51,481 bases of DNA, from the NCBI GenBank assembly GCA_964472545.1, contig CAYYNP010000033.1, positions 1 to 51,481 on the forward strand, in the 5' to 3' direction. This stretch comes from CAYYNP01 sp964472545. Its GTDB lineage: Bacteria > Planctomycetota > Planctomycetia > Pirellulales > Thermoguttaceae. The translations under genes were made by a program, and so were the position numbers. Under the pieces are notes generated by a model. It did not search any database. It worked only from the letters and a program-made list of their open reading frames with translations, and was not told where the DNA came from. Below are positions 44,843 to 51,481 of the stretch, one piece after another (within the stretch, counting starts at the first letter, position 1; every line of letters begins with the position of its first letter).

Positions 44843-47133
44843 TTGCGATGAGTTTTGACTGGTCGTTGCTGCTGGTCATTTTCGAGGTGGCCATCGGGCT
44901 GGGGATGGTGATCTTCGTCCACGAACTGGGCCATTTTGCCGTGGCGAAGCTTTGTGGCGTGAAGTGCGAGAAGTTCTATCTCGGGTTCGACATCGCCGGG
45001 TTGAAACTCTTCAAGTTCACCCGCGGCGAAACGGAATACGGCATCGGCATTTTGCCCTTGGGTGGATACGTCAAGATGCTCGGCCAGGAAGACAACCCGG
45101 CCCGGCTGCGCGAAGAGATCGAGCGGGCGAAACGCAAGGCCGCCGAAGCCGACGCTCCTTCAGAAGCCGCGACGGAGCCCGACGCGCCAGAGAAAACCGA
45201 CGATGGAGAAGACGCTTCGGAAGGTGAGAAGAACACGAAGAAGGACGAGAAAAAACCGGTCGAGCCGCCGATCGATATCGCCGCGGCCGAGCAAGCGCTG
45301 TTCGACCCGCGAAGCTACTTGGCCCAAAGCGTGCCGAAGCGGATGGCGATCATCTCGGCCGGCGTGATCATGAACGTGATCTTCGCGTTCATTTGCGCGG
45401 TGATCGCGTACAAGATGGGGGTGAAGCAACTCCGCTGTGGCGTCAGCGGCATCGCGCCGGGTTCCGGTGCCTACAAAGCCGGGATCCGCGTCGGCGACGT
45501 GCCTGAGAAGATCGGTGATCGCAATATCGAACGCTTCGGCGATCTGAAGGCGGAGATCTCCGTGGGCGATAACGACGACGGGGCCGCGGTCGTCGTGCGA
45601 CGCGCTGATGGCTCGTATCCCGATATCCCGCCGGTCAAGCTCGATCACCACGGTCTGGCTCCGACCATCGGCATTCTCGCTCCACACACCAACGAGTTGA
45701 CGTCGGGCGAGCGAGTGGTGATGCCCGGATCTCCTGCGGCAGCGGCCGAACCGGGCTTCGAGCCGGCCGACAAGCTGATCGCGGTCGCTCGAATCGACGA
45801 AGACGGGACGGCGGTCGATCGGGAGGTCGTCGAGAGCTACGTCCAATACCACTCGTATCTGGCACGGCATCCACATGACAGGCTGGCGATCACCGTCGAG
45901 CGGTCGGCCGGTATCGAGGGCAACGGCACCGAGAGCGGTGGAGCCGAGAGCGATGGGACCGAGACCGAGGAAGTCACCGTCGAGGTCGCCCGCAATCCGA
46001 TGAAGCGCCTGGGGCTGATCATGGAGATGGGCCAGATCTGCGCGATCCAGGCCGACGCGCCCGAGGCGGTGCGTGAAGGGATCCAACTCGGCGACAGGAT
46101 TCTCCGTTTCACCACGGAGCCGCCACAGCCGGCGGAAACCGACTCCGACGGCGAGGCTGCCGACGAGGGCCCCCTCGATCCGATGACCTTCCCCGAACAG
46201 CTCCGAAAGGAAGCGGCCAAGCATGCCGAGGCGCGTGTCTGGCTGGTCATCGAGCGCGACGGCGAAGAGCTTGGTGCCCCAATCGAAGTGCCGTTGCGCC
46301 ATACCGACTGGTATGAATACCCCATCGACGAAAGCCAGCCCGTGTCGGCTCCCGCGCTCGGACTCGCCTACCTCGTCGACAATCGTGTGGCCGCAGTCAT
46401 TCCGGACACGCCGGCCGCCGTGCACGGGCGCATCAAGCCGGGCGACAAGATCGTGGAAGTCACGCTCGTGCCGCCGGACAAGGAAACGCTCGAGAAGTAC
46501 GACAGCAAGCAGGAGGAGTGGACACTCGTATTCGACGACGAGAAGCAAAACTGGCCGTTCCTGATAACTGTGCTCCAATCGCGCGTGCCCGGCACGCGCG
46601 TGAAGCTGAAGTCGGTCTCCGAGGGCGACGAGTACAAGGTCAACGTGACGGCCGAACTGACGCCGTACGACGCCGAGGGTTGGTCCGTCGAGGAACGGGG
46701 GCTGATCCTCCAGCCGGATATCTTTCTGCAAACGGGCGACACCTGGGCTGACGCCGTGCGGCTCGGCGCCAAGGAGACCCGCGAGTCACTGCTGTTGGTG
46801 CTAAAGTTCCTCCGCAAGATCGGCACGCAGATCTCTCCGAAGGCGGTCGGCGGGCCCGTGGCCATCGCCACGTGGGCCGGACGCGCCGCACAAGAAGGTC
46901 CTTCGCAGTTGCTGATCTTCCTCTGCATCATCAGCGCCAACCTGGCGGTGATCAACTTCCTGCCGATCCCCGTGCTTGACGGCGGCCACATGGTCTTCTT
47001 GGCATGGGAGGGCATCCGCGGCAAACCGGCCGACGAACGCGTGCAGGCCCTGCTGACCTACATCGGGCTGATCATGATCCTGGCCCTGATGGTCTGGGTG
47101 ATCGGGCTCGACGTGGGACTGATCCCGCGATAA
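44827..47133 (+). CDS. rseP: Site-2 (RseP/M50) intramembrane metalloprotease with four PDZ-like modules
   Basis: 768 residues, far longer than E. coli RseP (450). Zinc motif HELGH at about 32-36 in the first helix (LGMVIFVHELGHFAVAK) and the third ligand in NFLPIPVLDGGHMVF near 708-722. GGYVKMLGQEDNPAR near 79-93 is followed by a Lys/Glu/Ala-rich low-complexity insert (about 97-155). Four PDZ-type signatures follow: GIAPGSGAYKAGIRVGD (about 208), GSPAAAAEPGFEPADKL (about 300), DAPEAVREGIQLGDRIL (about 408) and DTPAAVHGRIKPGDKIV (about 525). RseP cleaves anti-sigma factors and signal-peptide remnants. TTG start by ribosome site; translation is probably coupled to dxr. Confidence 0.94.
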   Translation: MDLCLIAMSFDWSLLLVIFEVAIGLGMVIFVHELGHFAVAKLCGVKCEKFYLGFDIAGLKLFKFTRGETEYGIGILPLGGYVKMLGQEDNPARLREEIERAKRKAAEADAPSEAATEPDAPEKTDDGEDASEGEKNTKKDEKKPVEPPIDIAAAEQALFDPRSYLAQSVPKRMAIISAGVIMNVIFAFICAVIAYKMGVKQLRCGVSGIAPGSGAYKAGIRVGDVPEKIGDRNIERFGDLKAEISVGDNDDGAAVVVRRADGSYPDIPPVKLDHHGLAPTIGILAPHTNELTSGERVVMPGSPAAAAEPGFEPADKLIAVARIDEDGTAVDREVVESYVQYHSYLARHPHDRLAITVERSAGIEGNGTESGGAESDGTETEEVTVEVARNPMKRLGLIMEMGQICAIQADAPEAVREGIQLGDRILRFTTEPPQPAETDSDGEAADEGPLDPMTFPEQLRKEAAKHAEARVWLVIERDGEELGAPIEVPLRHTDWYEYPIDESQPVSAPALGLAYLVDNRVAAVIPDTPAAVHGRIKPGDKIVEVTLVPPDKETLEKYDSKQEEWTLVFDDEKQNWPFLITVLQSRVPGTRVKLKSVSEGDEYKVNVTAELTPYDAEGWSVEERGLILQPDIFLQTGDTWADAVRLGAKETRESLLLVLKFLRKIGTQISPKAVGGPVAIATWAGRAAQEGPSQLLIFLCIISANLAVINFLPIPVLDGGHMVFLAWEGIRGKPADERVQALLTYIGLIMILALMVWVIGLDVGLIPR

Positions 47134-47157
47134 GCGAGCGTGTCGACGCGCCTTATA

Positions 47158-47292
47158 GTAGCCATCTCGCTCCGCGAGATGAGCACGTCTCGCAAGGCAA
47201 GTGCGTCGATGCGACCTACAGTAGCCGTCTCGCTCCGCGAGATGGGCACGCCTCGCGGGGCCCCGCCCGCGTTTTGGGCCCCGCGCGGGGCC
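47158..47292. repeat. Two family A hairpins and a GC-rich terminator-like palindrome
   Basis: ATCTCGC TCC GCGAGAT (47164-47180) and TCTCGC TCC GCGAGA (47228-47242) repeat the family A unit of 53-67 with the flanking TAGCC. A 16-base perfect palindrome GGCCCCGCGCGGGGCC follows at 47277-47292. The block separates the convergent rseP and DUF1593 stops. Confidence 0.75.
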
Positions 47293-47301
47293 GCGTTACG
47301 G

Positions 47302-48294
47302 CTACTTTGGCTCGCCGGCACGTAGGCGGTCCATACGCGCTTGCCAGTCGCGCAGGTACTGCGGCCGCCAGCGATTGACGGTCTTGGCTCCCGCGCGCCC
47401 GCTCTCGGCCAGCGTCGGGTCGGGATCGTCGGTCCAATAGTTCGGCCCGTGATCCGTCTTGACGAACGCGCCGCCCCAATGGGGAGCCGCGGGATCGTCG
47501 GGGGCGCCGCGCAGCAGATAGAGCAGCGACGGCGTGTCGCCCATTTTGATGTCGCGTTTCTTACGGAAGTACAGCTCGCCGAGCGCCCCGTGCCCTCTCA
47601 CGTGCTGCTCGACGAAGCTACGGTTGCCCCACTGCCCGCCCTGCACGCCGCCGATGTACATTCCGCGGAAGGTGGTATCGCTCTCGATCCACCAGAGGTC
47701 GCGGTGATTCTCGAAGAGGTAATCGCGCGCGGCCCGATCATTCGCCGTGTTCCAGGAGCCGATCGAGTGGACGCGAATGCGGCGTTTGATCAACGGCTCG
47801 TCGTGTACCGCCTGGGCCACGTCGGTGATGCTCCCCCACACGAGCACCCACAACGGACGCGGGTCCTCGGCTTTCGCCCGGGTGACGATCCATCGCGAGC
47901 CTTCGGTCGGTTTGCTCCAACCGGCCGACGGCGCCGGACCGACGGCCCCTTGTTTGGTGACGGCTCGCAACGCATCGGGCGCCGGGTAATCCGCCGCGTG
48001 GCGCCGCAGCCGAGCGTAGTCGCTTTCGTACGCGGTGATCGTCTCCAGGATATGCTCGGCACGCCCGGCGTGCGGAGGCGACGAGATCAATCCCTCGACG
48101 TCGAGCACGTCGGCGTATACCAGCAGATGGACCATCGACTGAAAGTCGTCGGGATCGGAGCCGCCGACGTCGGTCGAGACGATCACCCGGGGCTTGGCTC
48201 CCGTCAGGGCCCCGCCGGAAAGTCGGTCGTCGGCTGCGGCCGCCGTGGCCGTGAGCAGAATGGCGAAGATCGTCGGCAAAGCACGGCGTTTCAT
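47302..48294 (-). CDS. Exported DUF1593 (nucleoside-hydrolase-like) protein
   Basis: 330 residues with a signal peptide (RRALPTIFAILLTATAAAA). The DUF1593 core begins KPRVIVSTDVGGSDPDDFQS, an Asp-rich metal site like that of inosine/uridine nucleoside hydrolases (DTDxGxDDxxA), and continues with EGLISSPPHAGRAEH, PLWVLVWGSITDVAQAV and VHSIGSWNTANDRAARD. Members are often fused to or near cellulose-binding and glycan-degrading proteins; the substrate is unknown. AAGGAGG lies five bases before the ATG at 48294. A candidate promoter lies at 48331-48359. Confidence 0.87.
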   Translation of the reverse strand: MKRRALPTIFAILLTATAAAADDRLSGGALTGAKPRVIVSTDVGGSDPDDFQSMVHLLVYADVLDVEGLISSPPHAGRAEHILETITAYESDYARLRRHAADYPAPDALRAVTKQGAVGPAPSAGWSKPTEGSRWIVTRAKAEDPRPLWVLVWGSITDVAQAVHDEPLIKRRIRVHSIGSWNTANDRAARDYLFENHRDLWWIESDTTFRGMYIGGVQGGQWGNRSFVEQHVRGHGALGELYFRKKRDIKMGDTPSLLYLLRGAPDDPAAPHWGGAFVKTDHGPNYWTDDPDPTLAESGRAGAKTVNRWRPQYLRDWQARMDRLRAGEPK

Positions 48295-48330
48295 CGAAGT
48301 CCTCCTTTGAGGGGCTGAAGCGTCGTGCCA

Positions 48331-48359
48331 ATTATCATCTCACATAGCAGGCCGAGCAA
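48331..48359 (-). promoter_or_regulatory. Possible promoter of the DUF1593 gene
   Basis: Minus strand TTGCTC (48359-48354), 17-base spacer, GATAAT (48336-48331), about 30 bases before the ATG. It abuts the left end of the inverted-repeat element. Confidence 0.35.
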
Positions 48360-48362
48360 CCC

Positions 48363-48502
48363 GCTAGCCCGCATTTCTCACCTCGGTGTGCCACTGCTTC
48401 GCAGAAGCAGTGCTTCAGCAAGCGCTTGTGAACGGCACTGCTTCCGCGAAGCAGTGGCACACTGTCGATTCGTGCCCCGACCGGTGAGAAATGCGGGCTA
48501 GC
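48363..48502. mobile_element. MITE-like element with 20-base terminal inverted repeats and 6-base target duplication
   Basis: Perfect 20-base inverted ends (48363-48382 and 48483-48502, beginning GCTAGCCCGCATTTCTCACC) enclose two inner hairpins CACTGCTTC...GAAGCAGTG. CAACCC directly flanks both ends (48357-48362, 48503-48508), as expected of a target-site duplication. No coding capacity. Its right end overlaps the stop codon of the galactokinase-family gene. Confidence 0.82.
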
Positions 48503-49856
48503 CAACCCGAAACGCCGGCGGCCCGGCCGCCGTCGTGAAGAACTCCGCCGCGTTGGCGTGTTGGGGGAATTCGAGGCGATAGCCGGTGGCCCAATCCCGC
48601 AGCATCGCCTCCGCGCGCGACTTCTCGACCAACGCCCAAACGCCGCCGCCGAAACCGCCGCCGAAGGACGAAGCGGCCACCGCCCCGCATCGCCGGGCGG
48701 CCGCGGCCAGGTGGATCGTCTCGGGAACTTGCGTGCCCAGCAGGCGTTCGGCTGCCTGTTGCGAGCGCTTGACCATCCGGCCGAAGCGGCGTAGATTGCC
48801 CTGCGATAACGTCTCGCTGGCCGCAGGGATGATCTCATTGTTCTCCATTATGAAGTGCACCAGACGCGCCAGCAACGCGGCCGGCTCGTCGCGTGCCGCG
48901 GCAACGATCTTGTGCAGCCGGGTCGGCGCATCGGGCGAACTGTCCAAAATGGCCGCCAAGTGCGGATCGTCTCGCCCGGTCGCCGCACGCCAGAGGTCGA
49001 CGATCGTGGACGCCAGCCGCGAGGCCGCATTGTATTTCTCTTGTGCGGCGCCGGTCTTCTCGGCCACCACGCCGCTGACGGCCACTGCAAAGACGTAGCC
49101 CTCGGGCAATTCGATCGCCCGCTCAAACCGCACCGGACAATACGCGAACTGGCTCACGTGTCCCGGCCGGGCGCAGAGGATCGCCGTATGGTCCTCGCTC
49201 CCGCCGAAGGTGCCCACGCCGCGGTCGCCGTGCAGCAAACCGAAGCTCTGGCCGTTCTCCACGGTGCCCAAGTACTCGGCCAATCGCAGCGGGATGCTGA
49301 ACAGATCGGGGCAGTCCAACGGTGCCGACAGGTCGTTGACCTCGGCCAGGGCAAGGAACACGCCCACGATCAGCGCGCTGGAACTGCTCATCCCGGCCGC
49401 CGGCGGCAAGTCGCTGGCAAACGCGATATCGGCCCCCAGACGCGCGGTGGGGAAGTTGCGGGCGAGCCGTCGGGCAACCGTCATCGGGTAGTTCGACCAG
49501 TGTCCCGCACGGGGTGTCAACTCCGGCGTCATCGCGAACTCGACCGATTCGGCGCCGATCGCGTCGATCACGCATACGCGGCGGTCGCTGCGCGGTGCGA
49601 CCGCCAGGCAGAACCCCCGCTCGGCCGCGGCGACCATGCTGCGTCCGCCAGCGTAGTCGGTGTGCTTGCCGAGCACTTCGATCCGGCCCGGCACGTAGAA
49701 GAGGGTGACCTCTTGGGGGCCGTGTGGCGAGAGCGGAGCCGGCAGTGCCTCGCGGGCCTTCGCAAGCAGTGTGGCCTTCGCGTGTGCCGCCTCACGGTCC
49801 AACCCGCCCTCGCGGAGCTTCTCGGTCAGGATGCCGCGATAGTCAAAGTCGATCAC
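48498..49856 (-). CDS. Galactokinase-family GHMP kinase
   Basis: 452 residues. GHMP motif 1 VPGRIEVLGKHTDYAGG at about 55-71, motif 2 LPPAAGMSSSSA near 150-161 (ATP loop) and motif 3 FGGGFGGGVWALV near 397-409, the galactokinase arrangement. The usual GEHTDY reads GKHTDY here, so the sugar may not be galactose. GTG 49856 starts two bases after the hemG stop (TAG 49861-49859), with GGGAG eight bases before, so it is translationally linked to hemG. The TAG stop and last codons coincide with the end of a MITE-like element. No galT or galE in the window. Confidence 0.88.
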   Translation of the reverse strand: MIDFDYRGILTEKLREGGLDREAAHAKATLLAKAREALPAPLSPHGPQEVTLFYVPGRIEVLGKHTDYAGGRSMVAAAERGFCLAVAPRSDRRVCVIDAIGAESVEFAMTPELTPRAGHWSNYPMTVARRLARNFPTARLGADIAFASDLPPAAGMSSSSALIVGVFLALAEVNDLSAPLDCPDLFSIPLRLAEYLGTVENGQSFGLLHGDRGVGTFGGSEDHTAILCARPGHVSQFAYCPVRFERAIELPEGYVFAVAVSGVVAEKTGAAQEKYNAASRLASTIVDLWRAATGRDDPHLAAILDSSPDAPTRLHKIVAAARDEPAALLARLVHFIMENNEIIPAASETLSQGNLRRFGRMVKRSQQAAERLLGTQVPETIHLAAAARRCGAVAASSFGGGFGGGVWALVEKSRAEAMLRDWATGYRLEFPQHANAAEFFTTAAGPPAFRVG

Positions 49857-49858
49857 GA

Positions 49859-51418
49859 CTACGTCTCCCGCTCGACGTCGGTCGCTCCCGTAACGCCCAG
49901 GGAGGCCAATGCCCGTTCGGCGGCCTGCTCGGCGCCGTGGATACAATCCGGAATGCCCACGCCGTGATAGGCGTTGCCGGCCAACTCGAAGTGGGGCAAG
50001 TCGGCCACCCGGGCTTCGATCTTGGCCACGAGCTGCTTGTGGTCGACATGATACTGGGGCATCGTGTTCGGCCATCGGGCCAGCCGGGCGTAGGTCGGCT
50101 CGCCGTCGATCTTCAGAAGGGCGGCCAGCTCGCCGAGCACCTGCGGCCGCAGTTGGTCTTCGTCCATCTCGGCCATTTCCGGATATCGCGATCCGCCCAC
50201 GAACACCCGCAACAATACCTTGCCCTCCGGGGCCCGATGCGGATACTTCCGGCTGCTGAGACTACAGGCGAGGATCGGGCTCTTCTCGACCGCTGGCACC
50301 ACGATGCCCATGCCGTCCAGCGGATGGCCGATCTGCTGGCGATCGAAGCCGAACGTGAGGATGGCCGTGCCGGAGTGATCGATCGAACCCAACTCGCTCC
50401 CCAATTCCCCGTCGATCGGCCCCAGCAATTTCCCCGCCACCTGCGACGGCACCGTAAAGACCACCGCGTCGAACCGCTCTCCCTCTTCCTCCGGGAGAGG
50501 GCCGGGGTGAGGGGGCGCCACCGTTCCGCCAGCCATCTTCTCGCCCGCCACCTCCTTTTCCACAACCCCTTGCTCCGCAACCTCACAAGTCCGCAATCAC
50601 CACCCCGCTCCGTCCCGCTCGATCGCCCGCACAGCCGTTCCCAGTCTCACCGCCCCCGCCGGCAGCCGGTCGGCAATCGCCTGCACCAAACTCGACAGGC
50701 CGTCGCGAAGCGTGACGAACATGCTGAATCGCGGCCCACTCTCGGCCTTGTCGCTGGCCTTGGTTTTCGACCTTCGACGGGCGGAAATCTGGCTGCGCAT
50801 GGCGCGAATCAGGCTGCCGTGGTTGCGCTCCATTTCGCGGAATCGCGAGAGCGTGGCGGCCACGCTGAGCTTCTCCAGGTCGGCCGCGTAGACCGCACTG
50901 ACCAGCGGCTCGACCAGCCGCTCGTAGGCCTCGCGCCCCAGCCGCCGCCGCACAAACGCGGCCATGCTCTCGTCGGCGTCGTCCTTGCGCGGCGGGATGA
51001 AATACTCCAGGGCACACCGCAGCTTACCCAAGGGGCTGAGGATTGGCGTCAGCGCCAGCGGCCAAAGCCGCGTGGGGGCCATCATCAGAAAGCCGTCGGG
51101 CAGTTTGCAGAGCCGCCCGCCACGGACGACGAAGGTCTGCCGGCATTCGGGGTTCGTTTGCACGAGGCGATCTTCGATGCCCAGCCGCCGGCAGAGGTCG
51201 ACCCCCCAGGGCAACGTAGTGATGAAGTTGTCGACGCCCTGCTCGACCTGAAAACCCTCTTCGTGGATCGTCCACAGCGCCCCGCCAAGCCGATCGCGGC
51301 TCTCCAGCAGCACCACGTCACAGGCAGGATCCAATTCCACCAGCCGATGCGCAGCCGCCAGTCCGGAGATTCCCCCGCCGACCACGGCAATTCGTCGAGT
51401 TGTTGTTGGCGGGCTCAA
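49859..51418 (-). pseudogene. hemG: Protoporphyrinogen oxidase interrupted by a repeat-derived in-frame TGA
   Basis: A HemY-type FAD protoporphyrinogen oxidase, which makes protoporphyrin IX in heme synthesis. One frame holds both halves: the N-terminal part (273 residues, 51418-50600) with FAD motif VVGGGISGLAAAHRL and DRLGGALWT, and the C-terminal part (50596-49859) with ERFDAVVFTVPSQVAGKLL and LAGNAYHGVGIPDCIHGAEQA. Between them lie a TGA (50599-50597) and about 40 codons of non-family sequence (PPHPGPLPEEEGE). Without the insert the product would be about 480 residues, the usual size. A TTG follows the TGA directly and an ATG at 50536 has AGGAGG upstream, so two-piece translation is conceivable. 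Start TTG 51418 is uncertain and close to the window end. Confidence 0.8.
50477..50599. repeat. Palindromic repeat inserted in hemG
   Basis: The hairpin CTCTCCC (50477-50483) / GGGAGAG (50493-50499) followed by GCCGGGGTGAGGG is the widespread bacterial intergenic repeat that translates as HPGPLPEEEGE or similar. The non-family sequence extends to about 50599 and includes the TGA. The boundaries are estimated from where the protein stops matching the family. Confidence 0.65.
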
Positions 51419-51481
51419 ACGGGGCTGCTGAATGAACGGAGACCGGGGCGGGGAGAATGGGGCTCAGACTCTATTGTAGTG

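Noticed and set aside
50597..50599. TGA in hemG read as selenocysteine
   Set aside because: The TGA lies in inserted repeat sequence outside the family's conserved parts, no selenocysteine is known in HemG, and I saw no SECIS-like element tied to it.

Overview
The window looks like a chromosomal piece of a GC-rich planctomycete, probably from the Pirellulales side of the phylum. This is inferred from family content, not from a search. Typical features are a FloA/NfeD membrane operon, a sulfatase, a DUF4838 protein, a DUF1593 protein, YdjY-domain proteins, membrane proteins with GATase1-like modules, many large exported proteins without obvious relatives, and short palindromic repeats in almost every longer intergenic space. 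I see no rRNA, tRNA, CRISPR array, transposase or phage gene.

Layout. 110-6099 (minus): two NfeD proteins, flotillin-like FloA and a small membrane protein, with a dehydrogenase beyond, under a strong TTGACG/TATAAT promoter at 6127-6154. 6264-13259 (minus): three large exported proteins; the first two are paralogues with CPxGG...CxxHG zinc-ribbon-like motifs. 13510-24451 (plus): an exported protein joining a C39-like cysteine peptidase to an HExxH metallopeptidase, a sulfatase, an anchored unknown, and two overlapping membrane genes that together carry five GATase1-like modules. A 10-N assembly gap follows at 24566-24575. 24663-28488 (minus): a lyase-fold-like exported protein and a DUF4838 protein. 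28769-33154 (plus): exported dual-specificity phosphatase, Aat, an exported unknown, a LolD-like ATPase and a lone receiver. 33167-35823 (minus): two YdjY-domain paralogues, one a lipoprotein with a long proline-repeat stalk. 36106-41207: an unknown protein, a PQQ-propeller/EF-hand pair and a second receiver. 41308-47133: ftsH diverging from a translationally coupled dxr-rseP pair. 47302-51418 (minus): DUF1593 hydrolase, a galactokinase-family gene, and hemG interrupted in frame.

Common themes are membrane quality control (FtsH, RseP, NfeD/FloA) and exported glycan-related enzymes. The least expected signals are mobile palindromic elements that have entered or reshaped genes: one disrupts hemG with an in-frame TGA, one is read through in frame inside the 1127-residue membrane protein, one supplies the TAG stop of the galactokinase gene and is flanked by a 6-base direct repeat, and one supplies the TAA stop of the DUF4838 gene.
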